DNA from: Verrucomicrobiota bacterium
Lineage (GTDB): Bacteria > Verrucomicrobiota > Verrucomicrobiia > Limisphaerales > JACRJZ01
Direction: 5' to 3'
DNA: 64,000 nt
Assembly (NCBI GenBank): GCA_016219875.1
Contig: JACRJZ010000129.1
Location: forward strand, 1-64,000
Shown here: positions 7,728-17,742 of the stretch, one piece after another
How positions within the stretch are numbered: position 1 is the first letter of the stretch
Layout: each line of letters starts with the position of its first letter
Position numbers and translations under genes: made by a program
The notes under the pieces: generated by a model
What the model was told of the DNA's origin: nothing
The model's input: the letters and a program-made list of their open reading frames with translations, nothing else
Databases searched by the model: none

Positions 7728-8324
7728 ATGAAAACCCAACGGCTATTCCTCCCCGCCCTCGCGTTGACGCTGCCCCTGGCAGGCGCGAGTGCCGTCACCA
7801 TCACCACCAACACCGCGCTCTCGCCCGGCGACACGAACTACGAGGGCGCTGCGCTCATCGTGAGCACCTGCACACTTGCGGTGAACGGCGCACACAGCTT
7901 CGCGTCGCTGCTGCTTATCGACAGCGCCGTGCTCACCCATTCGCCCGCGCTGGGCGGACATGGCGGGCCGGGCGGCAACGGCTATGGGCAGGCGGGCAGA
8001 GCCAGTTATGACGCCCTGCTGGCCCCAACGACACGGGGCAGCGGCGGCGGGAGTAAGCCGAGTTGCGGCGGCGGTTGTCCGGGGAGCGCCGGGGGAGGCA
8101 GAATCCGCCTCAGTGTCGGCGGCGTTTTGACCGTGGACGGCCTATTGACCGCCGATGGTGAGAGTGCGTGGGCCAGTGGCGGCGCGGGGGCAGCATTCAG
8201 GTCATCGCCGGAACGCTCGCCGGCAACGGCAGCATCACGGCGAATGGCGGCAGTGCCGGATATGTTCTTGGCGGTGGAGGCGGAGGCGCCTGCGCAACGC
8301 TTCTTCCGCCTGCACCAGCCGTGA
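7728..8324 (+). pseudogene. Truncated, frameshifted copy of the glycine-rich secreted protein
   Basis: The 198-residue reading frame starts with a signal peptide and about 75 residues very close to the start of the 1730-residue protein at 12508 (both contain LALTLPLA and TNTALSPGDT). One glycine-rich stretch follows. From about 8170 the homologous frame (GGSIQVIAGTLAGNGSITAN, matching GGSIWIAAGTLRGGG in the big protein) is the +2 frame of the ORF, then the final residues return to the original frame and give QRFFRLHQP-stop. Two compensating frameshifts and loss of most repeats point to a decayed internal-deletion copy. The short ORF may still be translated. Confidence 0.75.
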
Positions 8325-8362
8325 ACCGGTGCCCTCGTCCCAACTCAGCCTAGAAGAATACT

Positions 8363-9475
8363 ATGAAACAATGTCTTTCGCCCCTGCGCCTGACTCAGGT
8401 GCTCTGCCAATCTGTCTTGCTCCTGGCCGTTTCCCGAACGTCGGCTGCGGAACTTCCCGGCGCGGCCACCACCAACGCTCGGCCTTCGACGGCGCAACTC
8501 TCTTTGGCCCAGTACGCCCTCCAGGATCCGGTACTTCACCTCACCGCTTGGTCGTTCGTCGCTCCGGTGGACTGGCACCGTTCGGGCGGTGTCTATTGGA
8601 CCGGCCGGCTGTTGCCTCTGGCCTACTACTCCGAGCTGACGATCAAGAACCCGCGCGGCAGCGAGCAACTGCAACTTTTCCCCACCGCGATCTACGTTGC
8701 GGCAGAGAACCCGATGTGGGCGGCGGGCCGTCCGGTGTCGCCTTACCTTCAAGCCGATGAATGCATCCGTCGCATCCTGATCCCCAAGCACCGGCCTCAG
8801 GCCCGCAACGTCAAAGTGTTGGCCAGTGACAAGCCCGCCCAACTCGTGTCCGAGGCCAGCGCGCGCACACGAACCCAGGGAGTGGCCGGTTGCGACGTGC
8901 GCGCCGCGCGTGTGCTGGTGGAGTACACGGAGAGCGACCGGTCATTCCGCGAAATGTTCTTCTGCACGCTCGTCTCGCCACCCACCGCCCAAGGCCCAAC
9001 TGTCTGGTGTATTGAGCGGGCGCTGGGATTGCGCGCCGAGAAGGACGAATTCGAGCGCAGCTATCGGACGCTCGGCTTGATCGCCAGTTCGCTCCGCGAG
9101 AACCAGGATTGGGTGCTCGCCCGCGGGCGCCAACTCCGGTCCATGATTCCGTCCCCCACGCCGCGCACCGGGGCCGGCGCCCCCAGCATTCTCGATGTCA
9201 GCCGCTCGATTTCGCGCAACAACGACCAGTTTCTGAAGAACATCGACGCCCTCCACACGCAACGCCTGAACACGCCCGCCAGCGATGGTTGGACCCGATC
9301 CTATCGCAATACCGAGCGCGTCGTCAATCCCACCACTGGCGAAGAAATGGAGGTGGGCGGCGGCTACCTCCAGTACTACCAGGATTATTCGGGTCGCATT
9401 TACAGCAGCAACGACCCAACGGATTTCTACCTACAAACCAAAGTCGGTGGCACCGTGCTGGAGCCGGTGCGCTGA
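8363..9475 (+). CDS. Secreted protein of unknown function
   Basis: A 370-residue protein with a signal peptide (VLCQSVLLLAVSRTSAAE, cleavage near residue 29). No domain is recognised with certainty. The middle (about 130-215) alternates beta strands and carries two cysteines (CDVRAARVLVEYTESDRSF). The C-terminal part (about 275-365) has RSISRNNDQFLKNIDALHTQ, WTRSYRNTERVVNPTTGEEM and GGYLQYYQDYSGRIYSSNDP, a layout also seen in secreted proteins whose role is unknown. It lacks the FFRVRQP tail, but an orphan tail lies 20 bp after its stop. It sits inside the secreted-protein array. Confidence 0.8.
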   Translation: MKQCLSPLRLTQVLCQSVLLLAVSRTSAAELPGAATTNARPSTAQLSLAQYALQDPVLHLTAWSFVAPVDWHRSGGVYWTGRLLPLAYYSELTIKNPRGSEQLQLFPTAIYVAAENPMWAAGRPVSPYLQADECIRRILIPKHRPQARNVKVLASDKPAQLVSEASARTRTQGVAGCDVRAARVLVEYTESDRSFREMFFCTLVSPPTAQGPTVWCIERALGLRAEKDEFERSYRTLGLIASSLRENQDWVLARGRQLRSMIPSPTPRTGAGAPSILDVSRSISRNNDQFLKNIDALHTQRLNTPASDGWTRSYRNTERVVNPTTGEEMEVGGGYLQYYQDYSGRIYSSNDPTDFYLQTKVGGTVLEPVR

Positions 9476-9494
9476 GAGCGAAAGCAACCCATCG

Positions 9495-9524
9495 CAGCGC
9501 TTCTTCCGCGTGCGCCAACCGTGA
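9495..9524 (+). pseudogene. Orphan C-terminal tail (QRFFRVRQP-stop)
   Basis: Thirty bases read CAG CGC TTC TTC CGC GTG CGC CAA CCG TGA, identical in meaning and nearly identical in DNA to the ends of the genes at 9631, 31267 and 38585. The stop of the preceding gene (9475) separates it from any ORF. It is a relic of a lost protein or of DNA exchange between paralogue ends. The rest of 9476-9630 is an A/C-rich leader. Confidence 0.75.
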
Positions 9525-9630
9525 ATCTGCCAACCACTGACCCCGGACTACTGACTACTGAAGAACATCCAACAACCAACTCACGTTTCACGTTTCACGA
9601 ACACTCAACACTCAACCAACAAGACAAACC

Positions 9631-12456
9631 ATGAAGCCAACTCCAAACTCCGAACTCCAAAGTCCGAACCCAATCCGAAAACCGAGCGGCGAAACGCGGC
9701 GCGATCCACTGCGGGGGGGCAGTCTTCGAAGCCCAATTTCCAATCCGAAATGGCCTCTCTTTCTCGCACTGCTAACCTTGCTCCTGGGGGCGCTGCCGTT
9801 CCGCACGTGCGGCGTTCAACTGGACCGGGTCAGCTTCTTCACTGGCCCGGAGCAGGGGACGTTCAAACCGGCAGTGGACTACCAAGGGAACGTTGTCGCC
9901 CTCTTGAACGATTATCCGGCGGAGACCAATTTTGTTCGCAAGTTTGGCCCGAACGGAAATCTGCTGTGGGAGACATCTCTTGTGTGGCAGACCCCGCTCG
10001 GGGTTTACCCCAGGGACGTGGCCACGGATCACCAGGGCAATATCCTGGTAGCGGGAGAAAGCTATCGGGCGGTCGGCGCTTCGGCAGGCCCCTGGGCTTT
10101 CATCGAGAAGCTGAGTCCGTCAGGAACAGTCCTCTGGACCAACTTCGTGGGGGGGACAAACTACGAAATGGCCACGGCCATCGCCGTCGATGCACAGAAC
10201 AACATCCTGGTGACGGGCACGCGGGACTGGGTCAGTGACGGGGACAACTCACAGCGCGGCTATGTGGCCAAGTTTACCCCCAATGGCATGCGGCTGTGGG
10301 TGAGACATTTTGGAGGCACCAACTGGACTGATTGGGGTTCGGCGGTCGCCGCCGATTCCATGGGGAATATCCTGGTCGCGGGCACCACCTATTCTTTCGG
10401 CTGGGTCCACGGAGGGTACGACGTCGCTGATCATCGAAATCCCGACCCGTGGGCGAGCGCCGATGGTTTTATTATGAAGCTGGATCCGAACGGAAATCAC
10501 CTCTGGTCCAGTTACCTGGGCGGGACGAATTCGGACGCGGCGACGGCCGTGGTGGTTGACGACTACGACAACGTCCTCGTCACGGGGGGGACGCAGTCGC
10601 CAGGCTGGGTGAGCGGTGGTTTTCGGACGAGGTATGGCGATGATTATGGCGGCGCTGTGGGCGGGTTTCTTGTGAAGCTGAGCGCCGGCGGCACTCACCT
10701 GTGGTCCACGTATCTAGGTTACGCCAGCGGCAGCGACCTGGCCGTGGACCGCTATGGCGGCATCTTTGTGACCGGCGCGGCGTGGGCTCCGCCCTTCTGG
10801 GACACCGACTGGGCGCGCCTGGGGTTCGACTCGGTTTTGGGAGGGGGGCAGGATGCCTTTGTCGAGAAGTTCACGCCCCATGGCGCGCAGGCCTGGGCCA
10901 CTTACTTCGGCGGCGACGCGGGTGACTCGGGGCTGGGCATCGCCACGGCACCGGATGGTTCGCTGTGGACAAGCGGCCTGACGGAATCCACCAATTTCGT
11001 CGCGGGCCGCACGAACGCCCCCGGCTCCTACCTGGCGCGAATCGTCGAGGGCAGTTACTTCCAAGGCGTGGGGAATTGGAGCAACACGAATCTGTGGCTG
11101 CTCCCGCCGCTGAGCAACACGGTCATCATCCTGCCGTTCACCTCCACGCTCTACGTGGACATCCCCAGCGCGCAGGCCGGCGGCTTTAGTCTGGATGCCG
11201 GCAGCCGGTTGCAGGTGCAGCCAGGCATGTCGCTGGACGTGTACGGTCCGGCGATTAACCACGGCGCGCTGGCGATCCAAAACGGCGGCACGCTCGGCCT
11301 CCGCGGCACCAGCGGCCTAACGCAATCGGGTGGCACCGCGAATATTGACGGCACGCTCGCCCTCGGCAGTATCCCCGGCGGCGGTGCCGGGATCGCCATT
11401 CAGGACGGCCAGTTGGCCATCGGCACCAACGGCCACATCTCCTTCGGTAGCCTCACCAACGGCGGCACTGGCCTCACGCAATCGGGCGGCGCGGTGGACG
11501 TCGGCGGCGCGCTCGCCTTCAACAGCATCACCGCCGGGGGCAGCGGCATCGTCATCCAGGACGGCCAGTTCCGCGTGAGTGCCGGGGGCGAGGTATCCAT
11601 TGGCACTTTCAGCGGCAGCGGTAAAGGCCTTACGCAAACGGGCGGCAGCGCGAACATCGACGGATCTCTCTCATTCGGCACCAGCGGCAACGGCGCGCGC
11701 ATCGAGATTCGGAGCGGCGAATTCCGCGTGGGCGCAGGGGGCCACCTCTCGCTCGGTAACGTCGGCGGCCTCAGCGGCCTCACGCTGGTTGGCGGCCGCG
11801 TGAACCTCGACGGCACGCTCGCGGTGAGCGGCGGCCCCGGGAGTGTCGCCCTCAGCCTGCAAGGCGGTTCGCTCTCCGGCAGCGGCACGATCGTCGGCAT
11901 GCTCGAGGCGACGGGCGGAAGTCTCGCGCCCGGCGCCGGGGCCGGCTCGCTGACTGTCTCCAACGACTTCATTCAGTTCCCCGGCAACACACTGGTGATC
12001 GAGATGGCCGGACGTAATCCCGGCCAGTATGACCAGCTTCATATCGGCCGCCTCGCACAGTTGATGGGCCGGCTCAGCGTGCAGTTGCTCGACGGCTTCG
12101 CGCCCGCGGTGGGCGAACGGTTCGAAATCGTCACCGCCGGCAGCGGCGTCATCCCGGCTTTCACCGCGTTCGACCTGCCGGCCGGATTGAGCATGGTGCA
12201 GAGCAACACCAGCGTGTTTCTGGTCGTGACCAGCGCCATCCCGGCGCAACTCCTTGGTTCAAGCGTTTCGGCGGGCAACTTCTCCTTTCGCTTCGGCACG
12301 GTCACGAACCGCAGTTACACCGTCGAGCGCACCGACGGGTTCAGTCCGGCCAACTGGGTCTTCCACACCAACCTGACCGGCGACGGCACGCTCATGGAAG
12401 TTGCCGTCCCGCTCACGAACGCCCCACGGCGCTTCTTCCGCGTGCGCCAGCCGTGA
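9631..12456 (+). CDS. Secreted SBBP beta-propeller / beta-strand-repeat protein
   Basis: A 941-residue exported protein. Residues 1-40 are a polar leader encoded by CCGAA-type repeat DNA, followed by the hydrophobic signal segment WPLFLALLTLLLGALPF (41-57). Residues about 80-470 are SBBP-type propeller repeats (GYVAKFTPNGMRLWVRHFGG and relatives with a recurrent DxxGNILVAG). Residues about 470-770 are short G/S/T-rich strand repeats (GGTANIDGTLALGS type) like autotransporter passenger strands. The C-terminal 65 residues are the shared sandwich ending APRRFFRVRQP. A surface or extracellular structural role is likely; no enzyme motif is seen. A shorter start after the polar leader is possible, but no ATG lies between residue 1 and the hydrophobic segment. 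Confidence 0.82.
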   Translation: MKPTPNSELQSPNPIRKPSGETRRDPLRGGSLRSPISNPKWPLFLALLTLLLGALPFRTCGVQLDRVSFFTGPEQGTFKPAVDYQGNVVALLNDYPAETNFVRKFGPNGNLLWETSLVWQTPLGVYPRDVATDHQGNILVAGESYRAVGASAGPWAFIEKLSPSGTVLWTNFVGGTNYEMATAIAVDAQNNILVTGTRDWVSDGDNSQRGYVAKFTPNGMRLWVRHFGGTNWTDWGSAVAADSMGNILVAGTTYSFGWVHGGYDVADHRNPDPWASADGFIMKLDPNGNHLWSSYLGGTNSDAATAVVVDDYDNVLVTGGTQSPGWVSGGFRTRYGDDYGGAVGGFLVKLSAGGTHLWSTYLGYASGSDLAVDRYGGIFVTGAAWAPPFWDTDWARLGFDSVLGGGQDAFVEKFTPHGAQAWATYFGGDAGDSGLGIATAPDGSLWTSGLTESTNFVAGRTNAPGSYLARIVEGSYFQGVGNWSNTNLWLLPPLSNTVIILPFTSTLYVDIPSAQAGGFSLDAGSRLQVQPGMSLDVYGPAINHGALAIQNGGTLGLRGTSGLTQSGGTANIDGTLALGSIPGGGAGIAIQDGQLAIGTNGHISFGSLTNGGTGLTQSGGAVDVGGALAFNSITAGGSGIVIQDGQFRVSAGGEVSIGTFSGSGKGLTQTGGSANIDGSLSFGTSGNGARIEIRSGEFRVGAGGHLSLGNVGGLSGLTLVGGRVNLDGTLAVSGGPGSVALSLQGGSLSGSGTIVGMLEATGGSLAPGAGAGSLTVSNDFIQFPGNTLVIEMAGRNPGQYDQLHIGRLAQLMGRLSVQLLDGFAPAVGERFEIVTAGSGVIPAFTAFDLPAGLSMVQSNTSVFLVVTSAIPAQLLGSSVSAGNFSFRFGTVTNRSYTVERTDGFSPANWVFHTNLTGDGTLMEVAVPLTNAPRRFFRVRQP

Positions 12457-12507
12457 ACCGCAGCCTGAGATTCTCAACACAACCCTCGAAAACAAGACCA
12501 ACGAACT

Positions 12508-15500
12508 ATGAACATCAAACGAACTCTCCTCCTCGCCCTCGCGTTGACGCTGCCCCTGGCCAGTGCGCGCGCCGCCCTCATCTCCACCAACACCGCGCTC
12601 TCCCCGGGCGACACGACTTACGACGGCCAGCCGATTGTGGTGAGCAACTGCACGCTGACTGTGAACGGACCACACGCGTTCGCCTCGTTGATGCTGGTCA
12701 GCAACGCTGTGCTCACGCACGCGCCTGCGCCCAACGGCGAAACCAACAACCGCCTGCAACTCACCATCGCCAGTGATTTGACGATCGATGCCACCAGTCG
12801 CATCGACGTGTCGGGGCGAGGCTACGCGGGCTTAAGCGACCGGGGCGGCGGACCCGGCGGCGGCACGGGCACACGACAGGATTCCAACGGCGGCGGTGGC
12901 GGCGGTGCGCACGGCGGCAATGGCGGTGCGCCCCAGAGCATCTACGCTGGTGGCACCGCCTATGGGTTGCCCACTACGCCATCCGATTGGGGTTCGGCCG
13001 GTGGTGCGGGTTACGGCGGCTCCGGTGGTAGTGGCGGCGGCGTGGTGCGGTTGGTTGTCTCGAACCACCTCACGCTGCACGGAACCATCAGTGCCAATGG
13101 CTACAACGGCACTGCCCACAGTTGGGGTGCCTCGGGAGGCGGCGCGGGCGGCAGCATCTGGATCGCGGCGACGACCCTGAGCGGCGACGGCTCGATCTCG
13201 GCGGACGGCGGCAACGGTCCCGCCTCCAATGAAGAAGATGGCGGCGGAGCCGGCGGCGGTCGCATTGCCATCGAGGCGGAATCGAACGGCTTCACCGGTT
13301 CCCTCCGGGCGCGCGGCGGCAGCGGCTATCAGCACGGCGGCGCGGGCACGGTGTTTCTCCGGACGCCAGCGCAGCCGCTCGGCGTCGTTCGCGTGGCCAA
13401 CGGTGCGGTCGTTGGCGCGACCACGCCGTTTTGGTACACTGATCGGCTCAACGAGTTGACGGTCTCGAGCCTCGCCCGGGTCGAGTGGCAAGGCCATTCC
13501 TCGCTGCTCGCGGACACGCTGTGGCTCAGCGGCACGAGCCGGGTTGATGTGACTCAGGGCACGACACTCGGTGCCTTGAACTGGCAGATGACCGAGAACT
13601 CGACCGTCGTGGGTCACTCGACTAACCACCTTGGCCTGGTCGCGAGCAACTGGGTCGGACGCGGTGTGACGCTGCTGGCCCAACAACTCTCGCTTGGCTC
13701 CAACTGCACGATCACTGCGGACGGCGAGGGCTACACCGGCACCTTGACCCGCGGCGACGGTCCCGGCGGTGCGGGCGGCGCCAACACCGATTTGGCGGGC
13801 GGCGCGGGCGGAAGCCACGGCGGTGTGGGCGGAAACCCGGACGCGAGCTTCTTCGCACCGGACGGCTACGGCTCGCTCAAGGAACCGATCGACCTCGGCT
13901 CCGCTGGCGGCGCAGGCTACGCCGGCGCGGGGGGTGCGGGCGGCGGCGCGATCCGCCTCGTCGTGACGAACGAGTTTCTCCTGAATGGCAGCGTGACCGC
14001 GCGTGGGGCGAGTGGCCGCATTCACGGCTGGGGTGCGAGCGGTGGAGGGGCTGGCGGCAGCATTTGGATCGCAGCCGGAACACTGCGGGGCGGCGGATTA
14101 GTCAGCGTAGACGGCGGAATCGGCCCGGCTGTCAATGAACAGGATGGCGGTGGGGGCGGTGGCGGGCGCATTGCGATCAACGCCACGAATGATGAGTTCG
14201 CCGGCTCCATGACAGCGTTCGGTGGTGCCGGCTGGCAGGCGGGCGGAGCGGGCACGGTCTTTCGGGCGAAGCCGGCGGCGCCGCTCGGTCACGTCATCGT
14301 GAACAACTCCGGCCGCTCCACGCAACGCACCATGATCACGCCGACCGAACGTTTCAACAGCCTTGTCATCACGAACGGCGGCCGCTGGGAGCCGGACGGT
14401 GGTCTGAGGTGGGCCGTAGCGGAGTCCCTCGTCGTGGCCAGCAACGGACTGGTGGTGTGTCATTCGACCAACGTTTCCGGTCAGGTGAACGGCGCGTGGC
14501 TGGGCACCGGTGTGGTCATCGCTGCGCGCGACATCACGATCGCCGCCGGTGGCGTCCTGCACGCCGACGCCGAAGGCTACTTGGGCAGCAATGCCGCGGG
14601 GAACGGACCCGGTGCAGGCACGGGCACACGATCGGACATCACCGGCGGCGGTGGCGGCGGCGCGCACGGCGGCGATGGTGGACAGCCGCAGAGTCCGTTC
14701 GCGGGCGGTCGGGCCTACGGCGCGATCAAGACGCCGGTGACGCCTGGCTCAGCGGGTGGCGCGGGCTTCGCGGGACCGGGAGCAAACGGCGGCGGCGCGA
14801 TTCATCTCATCGCCACGAACCAACTGATCGTGGACGGACGGCTTTCGGCGAACGGCACCCATGGTGCCGTTCACAGCTACGGCGCGGCGGGCGGCGGCGC
14901 GGGCGGCGGCCTCTGGATCGAGACCGGTTCACTGGCCGGTTCCGGTGCGATCTCCGCGATCGGCGGAAACAGCGCCGTGGTGAACGAGGAAGATGGCGGT
15001 GGTGGTGGTGGTGGGCGCATCGCCATCCATGCAACGGCGACCAACGGTTTCTCCGGCACGATCGCGGTTCAGGGCGGCACGGGCGGCCAATCCGGCGGTT
15101 CCGGTACGCTCTTCTTCAGAACTCCTGGTCAGGTTGACGGCACGCTCGTCGTGCGCAACGCAGGCACGGCGATCAAGGACACTCCCTGGAATCCCGCCGA
15201 CCGCTTCGATGAAATCGTCATCGACGCGAACAGCCGGCTCCGACTCAGCGGCAGCAACGTCTGGCGCGCCGACTCAGTGCAGGTGCTGCCCGGAGGCGAG
15301 TTGGCGCTCAACGAGAACGCCACGCTCTCTGCGCTGCAACTCACGGTGGCGACCAACGCCATCGTCCGGTGCCACGGCACGAGCACCAGCGCGATGATCG
15401 ACGGGCTCTGGCAGGGCAAGGGAGTGTGGCTGCAACTCGGCGATTTCGCGCTCGCTCCCGGCGGACTCGTCACCGCCAAGGGTCTCGGCTACACGGGCAC

Positions 15501-17700
15501 GAGCGGCCGCGGCAACGGGCCGGGCGGTGCGGGCGGAACCCGCAATGATTACGGCGGCGGCGGCGGCGGCGCCGGTCACGGTGGCAACGGAGGTCCGCCC
15601 GAGAGCGTTTACTCCCCAGGCGGCGCTTACGGTTCGGTCGCTGAGCCGTTCGACTTGGGCTCGGCAGGCGGCGCCGGGTATCCAGGCAACGGCGCCAACG
15701 GCGGCGGTGCCATTCGCCTGACCGTCACGAACCAATTCACCTTGGACGGCGTGGTCGCCGCCGACGCGGAGAACGGCGCGTTTCACAACTACGGGGCGGC
15801 GGGCGGTGGTGCCGGCGGCAGCATCTGGATCCAGGCCGGCACATTCGGTGGCGCTGGAGTCGTCACGGCCAACGGCGGAAACAGCGCGGCCGTGAACGAG
15901 GAAGACGGCGGCAGCGGCGGCGGCGGACGCATCGCGATCGAGTACAGCTCGAACAGTTACACCGGCGCGGTCTCGGCAGTCGGCGGAGTCGGCGGGCGCA
16001 ACGGCGGTGCGGGAACGATTCTCTGGAAATCCGCGGGGCAACGTTACGGCACGCTTGTGGTCGAGAACGGAGGACGCGACGGCGTCGAAACGCCTTGGCT
16101 CAGCGGCATGGTGCCGGATGAGGTTTTCCTCGGCGCGCGCGGACGATTGACTGCGTCGACCAGCAACGTGTGTTTCGCCGGGCAAGTCGTCGTCACGAAC
16201 GGTGGCGTGCTTACCTTGAACGGCGTATCGACGCTCGTCTGCGAAAACCTGCTCGTGCGCAGCAATGCCGTCGTGGCCTGTCCCGCGACGAACCAGACCG
16301 GTCGGGTCGAGGGTGAATGGCTGGGCATCGGCAGCGCGATTTTGGCGGGTGACGCGACTGTCGAGTACGGCGGGAGCATCACTGCCAACGGACTCGGTTA
16401 CACCGCGACGGGTGCTGTCGGCAACGGCACCGGTGGCGGCGCCGGCGCCTGGAACGAAAGCGCGGGCGGCGGAGGCGGCGGGCACGGCGGCCCCGGGCAA
16501 AACGGGCAAGGCTACGCTGGCGGCGCCCGCTACGGCTCCGAGTCCGAGCCCACCACGGTCGGCTCTGCTGGCGGCGCTGGATATGCCGGTCCGGGCGGCG
16601 CGGGCGGCGGCGCGATCCGCTTTGTGGTGACGAACTCGTTCGTGATCGATGGCACCATCACGGCGAACGGGCTGAACGGCCCCAGCCACAGCTATGGCGC
16701 GGCCGGCGGCGGTGCGGGCGGGAGCATTTGGATAACCGCCGGCGCTCTCGCTGGAAGCGGCTCGATCGCGGCTAATGGCGGGCTCGGCGCGGTGGTGAAT
16801 GAAGAAGACGGCGGCAGTGGCGGCGGTGGCCGCATCGCCATTCACACGTTGAGCAACTCCTTCACGGGTGTCGTGCAGAGCCTCGGAGGTCCGCGCAACG
16901 AAACCAGCGGCGCGGGCACGATTCACTCGAATCTGACCCTCTCCTGCCAGGTCGTCCCAGCGACATCGTTCACCATCGTGAGCCCGATCGTGTTCGACGT
17001 TCGGTTCAACCGAGTCGTGACCGGCTTCACCGCTGATGACCTGGTGCTCTCGAACACGGTTGGCGTCACTCTCACCGGCAGCGGCGCGGTGTACCAACTC
17101 GCCGTCGTGCCTGCTCGTGCCGGAGCAGTGACGTGCAGAGTAGTAGCGGGTGTAGCGAGCGACGGCGGCATCACCAACGACGCCTCGAACCTCGGCCTGA
17201 CCACATACGTGTACGCGGTCGGCGTCGCGGTCCATCCGCAGTCGCGGCAAGTTGCCAAAGGCGCCAGCGCCACCTTTACTGTGGTGGCGACGGGCAGCGG
17301 ACCGTTCACGTATCAGTGGCTGAAGGACGGCCAGCCGATCGCGCCCACCGGCGCCTCCATTACACTAACCAACTTGGTGGAAAGCGACGCCGGCGCTTAC
17401 GCCGTGCGCGTGTTCAGTCCATTTGGCAGCGCGTTGAGCGAACCGGCCCTGCTGACCGTGCTGCCGCCAATTGTGTCGGCGACGTTGACACTGCGGCTCA
17501 ACGACGCTCACCAGCCGGTCGTGAGAATCACGGGCGGCATCGGTTTGACCTATGCGCTGCAGACAGCACCAACTCTGGGCGTGGCGACGAACTGGGCGAC
17601 GCTGACAAACCTGACGCTCCCGACCGCCACACAGGAGTGGACCGATCCGTCCGCTCCGGCTCCTGCCCGCTTCTACCGCGCGGTCCAGGAACAACCTTGA
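12508..17700 (+). CDS. Giant glycine-rich repeat secreted protein with Ig-like domain
   Basis: A 1730-residue protein with a signal peptide (LLLALALTLPLASARA). Five long repeats of about 280-305 residues start near residues 95, 400, 681, 985 and 1288. Each opens with a motif like ITADGEGYTG, then a Gly-rich run, GSAGGAGYAGPG, GGGAIRLVVTN, HSYGAAGGGAGGSIWI and NEEDGGSGGGGRIAI. A sandwich-like region follows (about 1475-1570), then an Ig-like domain (about 1572-1650; TYQWLKDGQP, DAGAYAVRVF), and a tail ending ARFYRAVQEQP. This is probably a fibrous surface or matrix protein. A truncated copy is at 7728. The intact frame through nearly 5.2 kb argues that it is expressed. Confidence 0.82.
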   Translation: MNIKRTLLLALALTLPLASARAALISTNTALSPGDTTYDGQPIVVSNCTLTVNGPHAFASLMLVSNAVLTHAPAPNGETNNRLQLTIASDLTIDATSRIDVSGRGYAGLSDRGGGPGGGTGTRQDSNGGGGGGAHGGNGGAPQSIYAGGTAYGLPTTPSDWGSAGGAGYGGSGGSGGGVVRLVVSNHLTLHGTISANGYNGTAHSWGASGGGAGGSIWIAATTLSGDGSISADGGNGPASNEEDGGGAGGGRIAIEAESNGFTGSLRARGGSGYQHGGAGTVFLRTPAQPLGVVRVANGAVVGATTPFWYTDRLNELTVSSLARVEWQGHSSLLADTLWLSGTSRVDVTQGTTLGALNWQMTENSTVVGHSTNHLGLVASNWVGRGVTLLAQQLSLGSNCTITADGEGYTGTLTRGDGPGGAGGANTDLAGGAGGSHGGVGGNPDASFFAPDGYGSLKEPIDLGSAGGAGYAGAGGAGGGAIRLVVTNEFLLNGSVTARGASGRIHGWGASGGGAGGSIWIAAGTLRGGGLVSVDGGIGPAVNEQDGGGGGGGRIAINATNDEFAGSMTAFGGAGWQAGGAGTVFRAKPAAPLGHVIVNNSGRSTQRTMITPTERFNSLVITNGGRWEPDGGLRWAVAESLVVASNGLVVCHSTNVSGQVNGAWLGTGVVIAARDITIAAGGVLHADAEGYLGSNAAGNGPGAGTGTRSDITGGGGGGAHGGDGGQPQSPFAGGRAYGAIKTPVTPGSAGGAGFAGPGANGGGAIHLIATNQLIVDGRLSANGTHGAVHSYGAAGGGAGGGLWIETGSLAGSGAISAIGGNSAVVNEEDGGGGGGGRIAIHATATNGFSGTIAVQGGTGGQSGGSGTLFFRTPGQVDGTLVVRNAGTAIKDTPWNPADRFDEIVIDANSRLRLSGSNVWRADSVQVLPGGELALNENATLSALQLTVATNAIVRCHGTSTSAMIDGLWQGKGVWLQLGDFALAPGGLVTAKGLGYTGTSGRGNGPGGAGGTRNDYGGGGGGAGHGGNGGPPESVYSPGGAYGSVAEPFDLGSAGGAGYPGNGANGGGAIRLTVTNQFTLDGVVAADAENGAFHNYGAAGGGAGGSIWIQAGTFGGAGVVTANGGNSAAVNEEDGGSGGGGRIAIEYSSNSYTGAVSAVGGVGGRNGGAGTILWKSAGQRYGTLVVENGGRDGVETPWLSGMVPDEVFLGARGRLTASTSNVCFAGQVVVTNGGVLTLNGVSTLVCENLLVRSNAVVACPATNQTGRVEGEWLGIGSAILAGDATVEYGGSITANGLGYTATGAVGNGTGGGAGAWNESAGGGGGGHGGPGQNGQGYAGGARYGSESEPTTVGSAGGAGYAGPGGAGGGAIRFVVTNSFVIDGTITANGLNGPSHSYGAAGGGAGGSIWITAGALAGSGSIAANGGLGAVVNEEDGGSGGGGRIAIHTLSNSFTGVVQSLGGPRNETSGAGTIHSNLTLSCQVVPATSFTIVSPIVFDVRFNRVVTGFTADDLVLSNTVGVTLTGSGAVYQLAVVPARAGAVTCRVVAGVASDGGITNDASNLGLTTYVYAVGVAVHPQSRQVAKGASATFTVVATGSGPFTYQWLKDGQPIAPTGASITLTNLVESDAGAYAVRVFSPFGSALSEPALLTVLPPIVSATLTLRLNDAHQPVVRITGGIGLTYALQTAPTLGVATNWATLTNLTLPTATQEWTDPSAPAPARFYRAVQEQP

Positions 17701-17742
17701 ACGATGACCACGGCCCCCTTGAACCACTGAACTCCAGAAACC

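Noticed and set aside
12800..16900. A CRISPR array or tandem satellite in the Gly-rich region
   Set aside because: The periodicity comes from coding repeats of varied length with no identical direct repeats and spacers; no CRISPR array was seen anywhere in the window.
12832..17250. Long minus-strand frames in the glycine-rich gene
   Set aside because: They show Arg/Ala-rich composition with no motifs; the plus strand has a continuous 1730-residue frame with signal peptide and Ig domain.
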